Shown: one piece after another, positions 1 to 7,730 of the stretch | How positions within the stretch are numbered: position 1 is the stretch's first letter | How the letters are laid out: each line of letters starts with the position of its first letter | NCBI RefSeq assembly: GCF_016862955.1 | Contig: NZ_BONY01000024.1 | Span: 1 to 64,000, forward strand | DNA: 64,000 nt | Direction: 5' to 3' | Origin: Rhizocola hellebori | Lineage (GTDB): Bacteria; Actinomycetota; Actinomycetes; Mycobacteriales; Micromonosporaceae | The notes under the pieces: generated by a model | What the model saw: only the letters and a program-made list of their open reading frames with translations | What the model was told of the DNA's origin: nothing | Databases searched by the model: none | Position numbers and translations under genes: made by a program

Positions 1-260
1 ATTGGCGCGGGGAGAGCCGGTAGGCCTCAGGGATACCGGGGGGCCGGGAGAAGGAGCGGGGGCGCAGCGGCATTGGCGCGGGGAGAGCCGGTAGGCCTCA
101 GGGATACCGGGGGCCGGGAGAAGGGGCATTGGCGCGGGGAGAGCCGGCAGGCTTCATGGATGCGGAGGTGCGGGGAGGAGCGTTGGTGTGCAACGGCATG
201 GGGGCAGGGAACGGCAGGCCTCGGGGATGCAGGGTTGTGGGGAGGAGCGGCGGGGCGAAA
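1..260. repeat. Degenerate GC-rich direct repeats
   Basis: A unit of about 55 bases beginning attggcgcggggagagccgg occurs at 1-55, again almost identically at 72-125, and a third time in decayed form from about 128. A fourth, very degenerate copy with a ggcaggcctcggggatgcag core lies near 211-231. Spacing is about 71 and then 56 bases. I see no convincing gene in 1-363: the open frames here are Arg/Pro/Gly-rich on both strands and lack coding character. The element sits just downstream of the stop of the minus-strand EspC-like gene, so it may act as a 3' region. It continues off the left edge, so the full copy number is unknown. Confidence 0.6.
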
Positions 261-363
261 ACGGCGTTGGCTGAGTGAGAATCGGCGGGGAAGGTAAGCG
301 GCCGGAGGAATGTGTGCCGCGGGACAACGGCCAAAGTGGCCTGACGCAAGGAAAGCTTGTCGG

Positions 364-681
364 CTATGACTTCTGGGCGCGACCAACCGCGGCCGCGGCG
401 GCGGCGTCGATTTTGTCGTAGTGGTTGGCGGCGGCTTCGAGACCGGCTGCTACCGTGGTGAGTTCGCCCATTTTGCCGGCGTAGTTTTGTGCCCACCGCG
501 CTGCGAAGCGGGCGAAGCCGTCGGCGGAGGCGCCATGGCCCATGGCGTCGGGTAGGTGGGACACCAGGCTACCCAGGCGTTCGGTGGCGTCGATTCCCCG
601 CTGGGCGAGTGCTCGCGCTGTGCCGGCGGCCGAGCGTAACGCGGGTGTGCGGACGGTCACTTCGTCGCTGTGTCCACTCAC
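364..681 (-). CDS. EspC-like type VII secretion substrate
   Basis: 105-aa protein resembling the EspC/WXG100 class of small helical ESX (type VII) substrates. The sequence reads as two Ala-rich helices with a Gly-containing turn near residues 49-53 (GHGAS). The second helix, around residues 57-95, has the FARFAARWAQN and LEAAANHYDKID patterns usual for actinobacterial EspC-type proteins. Length fits the family (about 100 aa). The GTG start at 679-681 overlaps the stop of the upstream gene as GTGA, so the two are probably translationally coupled. It is the last gene of a three-gene minus-strand cassette. No ESX core gene (EccC, EccD, MycP) lies in the window, so the secretion machinery must be elsewhere. 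Family assignment is by pattern; partner is inferred to be the upstream WXG100-like protein. Confidence 0.65.
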   Translation of the reverse strand: MSGHSDEVTVRTPALRSAAGTARALAQRGIDATERLGSLVSHLPDAMGHGASADGFARFAARWAQNYAGKMGELTTVAAGLEAAANHYDKIDAAAAAAVGRAQKS

Positions 682-1280
682 GACAGTATCTCCTTGATGA
701 GGATGGACCAGGCATCGCGGGGGCGTAGCGGGGTGAAGGTGAGGGTGGCCGGATCGGGGGTGCTTTTGGTGACCTGCCAGAGGCCGGCCGGGCCGGAGTC
801 GGTGACGTGAAGGGACTTGACGGTCGTGTCCGGGGACGCTGCGGTGACTCGCCAGGACGAGCGGCGGGAACGGATGACGGCAGCCAGCTGCGGCACTTCG
901 GCCGAGCCGGCCTCGGCGGCGCGATAGACAGCCAGCGGCACCTGGATCAGCGTGCGGCCCTGCGGTGGGCGGTTGCGGCGCAGGCCCACCAGATGCGCCA
1001 CCAGGTAAGGGATCAGCACGGGTTCGGCGGCGGACAGCTCGGCTCGGCCGTCGCCGGTCGCGACCGCCAGCACCGCCGCGCGTGGCGTTGCCCAGATCCG
1101 GTGGTTCACCGGGGGGTCCGCGGAAGTGTAGAGCTGTACCAGTACCCGAAGAGAAGGGGCCGCAATGGTTTGAAGCATCTCGGTGGCGGGCTCGGGCAGG
1201 GACGGATCCGCCGGAGTCACCGTGCCAAGCTCGGCGTCGGTCACCACCAGACGCAGCCGGGCGGCATCCCATACCGGCAT
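678..1280 (-). CDS. Hypothetical type VII-associated protein
   Basis: 200-aa soluble protein without signal peptide or membrane segment. I do not recognise a named family with certainty. Its position between a WXG100-like gene and an EspC-like gene suggests a role in type VII substrate handling, and its size and mixed alpha/beta character would permit an EspG-like chaperone (usually about 250 aa). That is inference only. The C-terminal half carries WRVT..., DTTVKSLHVTDSGPAGLW and a final hydrophobic helix. ATG start at 1278-1280, five bases after the stop of the upstream gene, and a GTGA overlap with the downstream gene: clearly one operon. Confidence 0.6.
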   Translation of the reverse strand: MPVWDAARLRLVVTDAELGTVTPADPSLPEPATEMLQTIAAPSLRVLVQLYTSADPPVNHRIWATPRAAVLAVATGDGRAELSAAEPVLIPYLVAHLVGLRRNRPPQGRTLIQVPLAVYRAAEAGSAEVPQLAAVIRSRRSSWRVTAASPDTTVKSLHVTDSGPAGLWQVTKSTPDPATLTFTPLRPRDAWSILIKEILS

Positions 1281-1285
1281 CTACC

Positions 1286-2215
1286 TCACCCGATCCCAAA
1301 GGCGCGGCCCAGGGAGCCGACCGGGTCGTCGGTGAAGTCGTTCCAGCCGTCGGAGATCTTGTCGTCGATGTCTGTCACGCCCTCGTAGAAGTCGTCCCAC
1401 ATGGCGTCGGGCAGGGAGGCGAGTCCTTCGTCATGAACCCGATCGACGACCTCCTCGCCGAAGATCTCGTCGGGGCTGCCGCCGATGACCTCGTCGACCA
1501 TGGCGGCGTCGCCTTCGTTCATGTCGCCGAAGATGTCCAGCTGTCCATCCGGGTCGACGAAGACGCGTTCGTACCATTCCCGGTCGCCCTCGGTGAAGTC
1601 GTTCCAGGCTTCCCCGAGCGGGGTGCTGTCGAAGTCCACTTCGAACCAGCCGGCCACGGTGTCACCGGCCCGGTCCCAGAAGCCGTCACCGCCGGACGCG
1701 CCCTGCCAGAATTGCAGCAGCGGGCCGGGAGTCAAGCCCTGGGCACACGAAGCATCGGCCTGCGACGCCACATCGACGGCCTTCTGCAGCAGCTTGGCCA
1801 CCTCACCGGCGGCCTTCGTCATCGGCTCGCGATCGGCGTCGCTGGAGAAGAACCAGCCGTCGGGGAACGCCACCGACCCGTCCGTTTCGAGGTGCAGCCC
1901 GGCTCGTCGGGCCAGGCTCTCGGCCTGCTTGACCAACGCCTGCGCCTCGGTCAGGCCGTCGGCGAACCGCAATAAGTGATCTTCGCCGGTGGCAAGCAGA
2001 TCGAGTTGGGTGAAGGCTTCCTTGCCGGTGAGGCGCAGGCGCTCATCGGCCGCGTCGGCGGCCGGCCCCTGCCAGTCGGCCCGCAACGGCTGGCGGACCT
2101 TGGTTTGCAGCTCGTGGTCCAGGTCGCGCAGGTCGTCGCCGAGCCGGCGCAGCTGCCGCGCCGCCTCGACCACGGCATCGACATCCACCGCTCGAATCTG
2201 AGGCAGGTCCACCAT
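1286..2215 (-). CDS. WXG100-like putative T7SS-secreted protein
   Basis: 309-aa protein with an N-terminal WXG100-like helical hairpin. Helices span about residues 10-40 and 55-95, joined by a DWQGPAADAADERL turn in which WQG takes the WXG place. The remaining ~200 residues are acidic and Trp-rich, with repeated phrases such as DGFWDRAGDTV, AWNDFTEGDREW and GWNDFTDDPVGS. I recognise no toxin motif there. Such N-terminal WXG100 fusions are typical of secreted type VII effectors of Pseudonocardiales. It is the first gene of the cassette; ATG at 2213-2215. The acidic tail could be an effector region or a structural element; function is unknown. Confidence 0.65.
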   Translation of the reverse strand: MVDLPQIRAVDVDAVVEAARQLRRLGDDLRDLDHELQTKVRQPLRADWQGPAADAADERLRLTGKEAFTQLDLLATGEDHLLRFADGLTEAQALVKQAESLARRAGLHLETDGSVAFPDGWFFSSDADREPMTKAAGEVAKLLQKAVDVASQADASCAQGLTPGPLLQFWQGASGGDGFWDRAGDTVAGWFEVDFDSTPLGEAWNDFTEGDREWYERVFVDPDGQLDIFGDMNEGDAAMVDEVIGGSPDEIFGEEVVDRVHDEGLASLPDAMWDDFYEGVTDIDDKISDGWNDFTDDPVGSLGRAFGIG

Positions 2216-2291
2216 TTGAAGCTAAGCCTCATCGGCACTTCCGGCCATCCTCGGCGGCGCAGACTTTACAAAGAACTATGAGAGCCGGCCG

Positions 2292-2741
2292 CTAGTTGAT
2301 GCCGCCCACGACGGCGCGACCTTGATTGGCGGCAGCGATGAAGAACCCAGCAAGGTCGATATCGTCATCGAACTCGTCGTCGGGCTCGTCGGCCGTGCCG
2401 CTGACCGGCCATCCATCGGCGACGAGCCCGGCGGCGACCGCGCTCACGTCGCGCGGGCTCAGCGCGAACGCAGGGCCGTAGGTGAAGTCTTCGTAGTCAA
2501 GCGATTCGGTGCCGCCGGTGGCTTGGTCAAACCATTCCTTGGACTCCAGCGCTTCCGCTATCGCACTCAAGGTTCGGTAGTCGGCCTCGAAGAGATCGGA
2601 CCCGGCATCGAAGGCCGCTGACAGGTCTTCTGGCATCGGGCTCTCGTCCTCTCCCAAGACCCCGGCGAGCAGGTCGGGATCGGCCCGCACCGCGTCCAGC
2701 AAACCGACTTCGATCTTCGCGAGCATCAGCCACATCGACAT
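2292..2741 (-). CDS. DUF1877 (YfbM-like) family protein
   Basis: 149-aa cytoplasmic protein of the DUF1877/YfbM family, function unknown. Family marks seen: N-terminal MSMW start, central YGPAFALSPRDVSAVAAGL (a pattern typical of this family before the conserved loop), and the C-terminal helix DIDLAGFFIAAANQGRAVV. Length fits the usual 150-170 aa. ATG at 2739-2741. It is separated by 76 bases from the type VII cassette and by 47 bases from the oxidoreductase behind it, and is probably a single-gene unit or weakly linked to them. Confidence 0.8.
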   Translation of the reverse strand: MSMWLMLAKIEVGLLDAVRADPDLLAGVLGEDESPMPEDLSAAFDAGSDLFEADYRTLSAIAEALESKEWFDQATGGTESLDYEDFTYGPAFALSPRDVSAVAAGLVADGWPVSGTADEPDDEFDDDIDLAGFFIAAANQGRAVVGGIN

Positions 2742-2788
2742 GGCTCAACACGTTCCCCGAATCGCGACGCGGTTGTCAACCGTAGGGG

Positions 2789-3793
2789 TCAGCCCAGCTT
2801 CGCGGCGACCTCATCGGCGATCAGCTGGAACGAACGCACCCGGGCGTCGATGTCGTAGACCATTGTGGTGAGCATGAGCTCGTTCGCCTGGGTGCGCTCA
2901 AGAAGCGCGTTGAGCTGGGCGGTAACCGTGGCCGGTGAGCCGAGTGCCTGCCCGGCACGGCGTTGTAGGACGAATTCACGTTCTGCCGGTGTGTACGGGA
3001 ACTCCGCGGCCGCCTGCGGTTTCGGCATCCGTCCCGGCTTGCCCTGGCGCAGCTGGAGGAAGGCCAGCCCGACCGGTCCGGCCAGATATTCGGCCTCCTC
3101 GTCGGTGGGCGCGCAGATCGCGCTGACGGCGACCATCGCGTAGGGCTCGTCGAGCCATGGTGAGGGCTCGAATGATTGCCGGTAGAGGGCCAGGGCATAG
3201 TCGGTGTTGCCGGCGCTGAAGTGGTGCGCGAACGAAAACGGCAGCCCCAGCCTTCCGGCCAGCTGAGCGCTGAAGTCGCTGGAGCCGAGCAGCCACACCG
3301 CCGGCTGGTCACCGCGCCCGGGCACGGCCACCACCCGTGGCGTCCCGGTGCCCGTCGCGAAGTAGCTGAGCAGCCTGCCCAGCTCCTGCGGAAAGTCGTC
3401 CACGGAAAGGCCGTCGACGCTGCGGCGCAACGCCAGCGCGGTGACCTGATCCGTTCCCGGCGCTCGGCCGATGCCGAGGTCGATGCGGTCGGGGTGCAGC
3501 GCGACCAGCGTGCCGAACTGCTCGGCGACCACCAGCGGGGCGTGGTTGGGCAGCATCACCCCGCCCGAGCCGAGCCGGATGGTCGAGGTGGCCGCGGCGA
3601 GATGGGCCAGCAACACCGCCGGAGACGAGCTGGCGATGCCCGGCATGTTGTGATGTTCGGCGACCCAGAAGCGGCGATAACCCAGCTCTTCGACGCGCTG
3701 GGCCAGCTGCGTCGTGCGGGCCAGCGCCTCCACGTTCGTGGCGCCCTCTTCGACAGGGGCAAGGTCAAGAACGGAAAGCGGCACAGTCGTCAC
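2789..3793 (-). CDS. LLM class flavin-dependent oxidoreductase
   Basis: Luciferase-like monooxygenase fold enzyme (about 334 aa) that would use reduced flavin, of the YhbW/CmoJ-like branch. Seen: [17 protein letters not shown] near the N terminus, the [16 protein letters not shown] strand-loop, and [13 protein letters not shown], all hallmark segments of this family. Substrate cannot be read from sequence. Start is uncertain: GTG at 3791-3793 gives the usual VPLSVLDL N terminus, while another in-frame GTG at 3806-3808 adds five residues; neither has a strong ribosome site. Divergent from the secreted peptidase gene at 3888 with about 94 bases between. Confidence 0.85.
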   Translation of the reverse strand: MTTVPLSVLDLAPVEEGATNVEALARTTQLAQRVEELGYRRFWVAEHHNMPGIASSSPAVLLAHLAAATSTIRLGSGGVMLPNHAPLVVAEQFGTLVALHPDRIDLGIGRAPGTDQVTALALRRSVDGLSVDDFPQELGRLLSYFATGTGTPRVVAVPGRGDQPAVWLLGSSDFSAQLAGRLGLPFSFAHHFSAGNTDYALALYRQSFEPSPWLDEPYAMVAVSAICAPTDEEAEYLAGPVGLAFLQLRQGKPGRMPKPQAAAEFPYTPAEREFVLQRRAGQALGSPATVTAQLNALLERTQANELMLTTMVYDIDARVRSFQLIADEVAAKLG

Positions 3794-3887
3794 ACTTGAT
3801 TCCAGCACAGGATGCAGCCGAGCGTCGCGCGAGATCCGTCACGTTTACAGATCGACTCCGATCGAAGACTGGGGGTAGCGTGAGCCA

Positions 3888-5411
3888 ATGGTGCGACGAT
3901 CGAAGAGCATCTTCCTTGGATGGAGTTTCTGTCTATTCGCGGCACTTATCGGACCCGTCCCGGCGCAGGCCGCAGGCTCTCTGACGTGGCAGCCGTGCCC
4001 CAGTGAGCCGGGCAGCAGGCTGGAGTGCGCGAGGATCTCGGTGCCGCTGGACCATTCGCGAACCCGGGGCCGAAAGATCGAGCTGGCGCTGACCCGGCTG
4101 CCGGCGGCCGATGCGGCGCAACGCCGTGGGGTGCTGCTGACCAACCCCGGCGGGCCGGGCGGCAGCGGCACGTTCATGCCGGAGTACGTGGCGTTCCTGC
4201 TGGCCGCCTATCCGGCGGTCATGGCGCAATACGACATCGTGGGTTTCGACCCGCGTTTTGTCGGCGAGTCAACGCCGGTGACGTGCGGGCTGACCGGCAG
4301 CGATATCACCCTGTTTCGCTGGCCTGGGCCGGGTGGCTTCGCCGCCGACGTGGCCGCCACCCGATCGGTGGCGCAGGCATGTCAGCGCCACGCGGGCTGG
4401 GCCATTCCCTTTGCCACCACCGAGGATGCGGCCCGCGACATGGATCTGATCAGAGCCGCCATGGGCGAGCGCCGTGTTTCTTATCTTGGATATTCATATG
4501 GTACGACGCTGGGCCGCGCCTATATGGCGCTGTTCCCGCAGCGGGTCGACCGGTTCGTGCTCGACAGCAACACCCACCCGACCCGCACCGGGCGCGACGC
4601 CTACCGGCAGTTCGGGCAGCAGTTCGAGCGGATGCTTTGGCAGTTCAGCGGTTTCGCCGCCGACGGCGGTTACGGCCTGGGCGAGGACGCCAGATCGGTG
4701 CGGGCCACGTTCGAGGCGATCCTCGCCCGCGCGGCTCAGGCGCCCATCGAGTCGGGCGAGCTGACGTTCAGCCTCACCGACATCCGTGAGATCACCTTCC
4801 GCCTCCTTTACGCGGAGAACCGCTTCGATTGGCTGGCCCGTTTCCTTGTCGCCATGCGTGACGCGCAACCGCTGCCGGCCGACATCGAGTTCCTGGCCAA
4901 TGTCCGGGGCTGGGAGACACCCCCGCCGATCGACAACGGGATAGCCACCTTCTTCCTGATCGCTTGCGCCGACGACGCCTGGCCGCGTGACCCGGGCCGC
5001 TATGAACGGGAGCTGCGCATCGACAGCAGGCTCTACCCGTTCGTCGGGCCGCCCTTCGCCAACATCTGGACGTGCGCCTTCTGGCCGCGGCTGGATCGCT
5101 CACCCTCCACTGTGGACGGAAGCCGGGTACCGGCGCTGCTCATCAACTCCACCGGCGATCCCGCGACCCCCTACGACGGGGCCGTGGCGACCCGGCGGAT
5201 GATGCCCAACTCCAGGCTGGTCAGCGTGCCGGTCAGCCATCACGCGGTGCTCGGCGAGTATCCCAGCCCATGCGTGGAGCAAGCGGCGGTCGCCTACCTG
5301 ACCGAAGGATTGCTCCGCGACCGGTCCTGCCCGGCCACCCCCGAGCCGGAACTGACCGCGCTACAGGCCCGCCGATCGCTACCACGGCTGGGGGTGATGG
5401 CCCTCGGGTAG
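3888..5411 (+). CDS. Secreted TAP-like alpha/beta hydrolase (tripeptidyl aminopeptidase family)
   Basis: 507-aa exported peptidase-like hydrolase of the SlpD/SlpE/tripeptidyl aminopeptidase family, which removes N-terminal peptides outside the cell. Signal peptide spans about residues 1-28 (basic start, hydrophobic core, AQAA cleavage). Seen in order: NPGGPGGSG oxyanion-region motif, GFDPRFVGES, nucleophile elbow GYSYGT, a late DPATPYDGA acidic motif and a SHHAVLG histidine, followed by the TAP-like C-terminal domain with Cys pairs. A paralogue of the same architecture lies at 18441-19976. A possible -10 element TAGCGT six bases before the ATG would make the transcript leaderless; no clear Shine-Dalgarno is present. 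The 3' end is echoed in downstream repeats (5385-5545). Confidence 0.88.
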   Translation: MVRRSKSIFLGWSFCLFAALIGPVPAQAAGSLTWQPCPSEPGSRLECARISVPLDHSRTRGRKIELALTRLPAADAAQRRGVLLTNPGGPGGSGTFMPEYVAFLLAAYPAVMAQYDIVGFDPRFVGESTPVTCGLTGSDITLFRWPGPGGFAADVAATRSVAQACQRHAGWAIPFATTEDAARDMDLIRAAMGERRVSYLGYSYGTTLGRAYMALFPQRVDRFVLDSNTHPTRTGRDAYRQFGQQFERMLWQFSGFAADGGYGLGEDARSVRATFEAILARAAQAPIESGELTFSLTDIREITFRLLYAENRFDWLARFLVAMRDAQPLPADIEFLANVRGWETPPPIDNGIATFFLIACADDAWPRDPGRYERELRIDSRLYPFVGPPFANIWTCAFWPRLDRSPSTVDGSRVPALLINSTGDPATPYDGAVATRRMMPNSRLVSVPVSHHAVLGEYPSPCVEQAAVAYLTEGLLRDRSCPATPEPELTALQARRSLPRLGVMALG

Positions 5412-5545
5412 CAGGTCCGGGCGGGCCAACAGGCCTGGCGGTCGGCGGCGCGGCTGGGCGTGATGGCCCTTGGCAGCAGGATCCGTGGGCCGGCCGCCCG
5501 CGCTGCGGGGCCCTGGCGGCGAGGCTGGGCGTGATGGCTCACGCT
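5385..5545 (+). repeat. Repeated 3' tail of the peptidase gene
   Basis: The end of the peptidase gene (cggctgggggtgatggccct, from 5385) recurs from 5451 (cggctgggcgtgatggccct) and in part from 5522 (ggctgggcgtgatggctcac). Copies are spaced about 66 and 71 bases. Each copy can encode the tail peptide RLGVMA. The intervening sequence also resembles itself (gcaggtccgggcgggcc versus gcaggatccgtgggcc). This looks like an old tandem duplication of the gene end, now noncoding. Confidence 0.6.
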
Positions 5546-5560
5546 TAGCCGCGCGGCGGG

Positions 5561-7387
5561 CTAGGCCGGCTGTCCCGGGAGGGCCAGGGCGAGGGCGAGG
5601 GGGCCGTCCAGGAACATCAGGCCGCGCTGCGCGAACTGGGTGAACGCTTCCTCGATGGCGGGCAGTGGCAGGTCCAGGCGAAGCCTTTCGCGTACCGCGG
5701 CGGCGGTGGTGGGGCGGTCGCTGCAGGCGAGGTAGATGTCGGCCAAGGTGCCGTGGAACCTATATGTGCCTTCGGATCCTTGGTGCCGGCCGTCGTAGAT
5801 CTGCAGTGAGCCGGGGGTGGCTTGGTAGAGCAGCACCGGCGGCCCCGCCTTCCACACGGCCGTCCACTGCTCGACCGCGGCTCGAAGGGCGTCGTAGGCG
5901 TGGTCGGGCAGGGCATCCTGGATTTCGTAATCGAAGAAGTAGGCGACCCGGTCAAGGTCGACGCTGCCCGGGTAGACGTGTTGGTAGCTGGGTTCGGGGG
6001 CGCGATCGCGCACCCCGAACCGTTCTGCGTCGCGATACAGCGGGCTGAAGCGCTCAAGCCAGACCCGGTCGGCGCTTGCGGGCGGTTGCAGGTGCACCAG
6101 GTGCGCGGCGACCGCCGCCTGCTGCGCATAGTCCTGTGGCGTCTCGCCGGGGAACCCCCACAGGATCGCCCATGCCACGTCGATGCCGTAGTAGCGCGCC
6201 CAGCGCAGCACGTTGACGTTCTGGGCGGCGCGAACGCCCTTGTCCATGAGGCGCAAAACGTTGGAGCTCAACGATTCCAGGCCGGGCTGCAGGTGGGTCA
6301 CGCCGGCCTTGGCCATCAGCTTGAGCTGGGCGCGGGTGAGGTTGGCCTTGACCTCGTAGAAGATTTCGTATTTGGCGCGGCTTTCAGCCAGTACCGGAAA
6401 AAATTCTTTGAGGTATCTCATGTCCAGGATGTTGTCGACGGCTTCGAATCGGAAGCTGCCGTGGCGCTGGGCCTGAGTGGCGAGCTCGGCGAGCACCCGA
6501 GACGGTGACTTGGCGCGGAACCGCATCGTGGTCGCGTTGAGGCCGCAGAAGGTGCAGTGATGCTTGGCGCCCCACCAGCAGCCCCGGGAGGACTCGAACG
6601 GAATCCAGACGGCGCGGCGCTCAGCGCGGGGTACCAGGCCCAATTTCTCGGCGCGGTCGAAGTACTCGGCATAGTCGGGGACGGGCAAGCCGTCCAGGAC
6701 TTCCTGGGGCGCGGCCGGTGCGGTGGCGACGACCCGGCCATCGACCCGGCAGGCGACTCCCGGAATCGCCGCGGGATCGGCGCCGGCGGCCAAAGCCTTG
6801 AGCAGACGGGGAAAGGCGGTGTCGCCTTCGCCCACGACGGCGATGTCGATGCAGTCGATCGCGCGCACCAGCTCCAGACCCATCTCGCCGTCGAAGTTGG
6901 CTCCGCCGAAAAGCGTCACGATCGCGGGGTAGCGCTCCTTGAGCCGGCGGGCGAGCGCGAACGATGCGATGTTCTGCTGGAAGGTGGAGCTGAAGCCGAC
7001 GGCCCGCATCTCGTGCCAGGGCAACGCTTCCAGGAGGGAGTCGAGGAAGGGGCCGACGTCGCGTTCGCGGGTGCGCCGCAGCCGGTCGCGCAGCCGTTCG
7101 TCGGCCACGCGCGTCAGCAGCTTTCCCTCGTGATCGGGGGCGGCCTCGCCGAACGCCTCGACCGCGAAGAGCCAGTCGCCCACCATCGGTTCGCGCCACT
7201 GGGCCAGGGTGCGGTAGTAGTCCACCCCGATGCGGGACGCGAAGTCGAGGTTGGCGTGCAGGGTGCGGACGGGAAAGCCGTGCGCTTGCCCGATCGCTTT
7301 GAGCAGCCCGAGCTGGATCGAGGGCCGGTCGACGTCCATGAACGGCATCGACACCAGAACCGTGGGAAACGGTTCTGGTTCAGCCAT
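5561..7387 (-). CDS. RiPP maturation radical SAM (B12-binding) enzyme
   Basis: 608-aa enzyme of the group called RiPP maturation radical SAM protein 1, a B12-domain radical SAM family often assigned C-methylation of ribosomal peptides. Residues 1-210 form a B12-binding-like Rossmann domain (VGFSSTFQQN, LFGGANFDGEMG, VGEGDTAFP). The radical SAM core follows, with the family-specific iron-sulfur motif CWWGAKHHCTFCGLN: Cys270, Cys278 and Cys281. FEAVDNILDMRY and WGFPGETPQDY are further family segments. The C-terminal ~150 residues contain LLYQATPG and a winged-helix-like end that may bind the peptide. Its ATG lies inside the end of the precursor-like gene (8-base ATGGCTGA overlap), so the two are translationally coupled. 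No other modification enzyme, protease or transporter gene is adjacent. Confidence 0.85.
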   Translation of the reverse strand: MAEPEPFPTVLVSMPFMDVDRPSIQLGLLKAIGQAHGFPVRTLHANLDFASRIGVDYYRTLAQWREPMVGDWLFAVEAFGEAAPDHEGKLLTRVADERLRDRLRRTRERDVGPFLDSLLEALPWHEMRAVGFSSTFQQNIASFALARRLKERYPAIVTLFGGANFDGEMGLELVRAIDCIDIAVVGEGDTAFPRLLKALAAGADPAAIPGVACRVDGRVVATAPAAPQEVLDGLPVPDYAEYFDRAEKLGLVPRAERRAVWIPFESSRGCWWGAKHHCTFCGLNATTMRFRAKSPSRVLAELATQAQRHGSFRFEAVDNILDMRYLKEFFPVLAESRAKYEIFYEVKANLTRAQLKLMAKAGVTHLQPGLESLSSNVLRLMDKGVRAAQNVNVLRWARYYGIDVAWAILWGFPGETPQDYAQQAAVAAHLVHLQPPASADRVWLERFSPLYRDAERFGVRDRAPEPSYQHVYPGSVDLDRVAYFFDYEIQDALPDHAYDALRAAVEQWTAVWKAGPPVLLYQATPGSLQIYDGRHQGSEGTYRFHGTLADIYLACSDRPTTAAAVRERLRLDLPLPAIEEAFTQFAQRGLMFLDGPLALALALPGQPA

Positions 7388-7676
7388 TGCGGCCGATCTT
7401 GAAGATGGTGCCCATCATCACGCTGAGCCCGTTGGCCGGGGTGCCGGCGCCCTCGACGGTGCCCGGGGTGAACGCGGTGGCGAACTGGTCGTGAAAAGAC
7501 ATGGTGGGATCCGTGCCTTCGACCACGGCCCCGGGCTCCGCCTTGTTCGCCATCGCGTTCGCGGCCACGGTGACGATCGCGGACAGCAACGCCTTCTGCC
7601 CACCGTTGAGGCGGAGCCCGTCGAGGGCGTCGGCGAGGCCGGTGATGTCCGCTTGGCTGATCTCGATGCTGCTCAT
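7380..7676 (-). CDS. Putative RiPP precursor peptide, Cys-free
   Basis: 98-aa peptide directly upstream of and overlapping the radical SAM gene, the classic position for a RiPP precursor. Residues 1-45 look like a helical leader (DITGLADALDGLRL, GQKALLSAIVTVAANAM). The rest (FHDQFATAFTPG, then a Gly/Thr-rich stretch ending FKIGRNG) would be the core. There is no Cys, so a thioether or sactipeptide product is excluded; methylation or another carbon-centred change fits the partner enzyme. No NHLP- or Nif11-type leader signature is evident. ATG at 7674-7676 is preceded by an AGGAGA ribosome site. The precursor role is inferred from context; alternatively it is a small accessory protein. Confidence 0.65.
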   Translation of the reverse strand: MSSIEISQADITGLADALDGLRLNGGQKALLSAIVTVAANAMANKAEPGAVVEGTDPTMSFHDQFATAFTPGTVEGAGTPANGLSVMMGTIFKIGRNG

Positions 7677-7700
7677 TCAGTCTCCTGACGGTTTTAGGAA

Positions 7701-7721
7701 TTCATATCGAAGGTATATGAA
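7701..7721 (-). promoter_or_regulatory. Inverted repeat upstream of precursor peptide
   Basis: TTCATAT (7701-7707) and ATATGAA (7715-7721) form a perfect 7-base inverted repeat with a 7-base spacer in the 54-base gap between the regulator gene and the precursor gene. The same 9-mer, CATATACCT on one strand, recurs at 10521-10529 over the start of the regulator gene. It could be a binding site for the AfsR/SARP protein or a small RNA hairpin separating the two genes. Function is inferred. Confidence 0.4.
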
Positions 7722-7730
7722 ACGGGCGCG

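Noticed and set aside
1-260. CRISPR array
   Set aside because: Units are long, GC-rich and degenerate with irregular spacing, and there is no cas gene.
364-1299. One 311-aa protein covering the EspC-like gene and the 200-aa gene
   Set aside because: Only its last 105 residues look real; the rest runs out of frame across the 200-aa gene, which has its own start and a GTGA junction.
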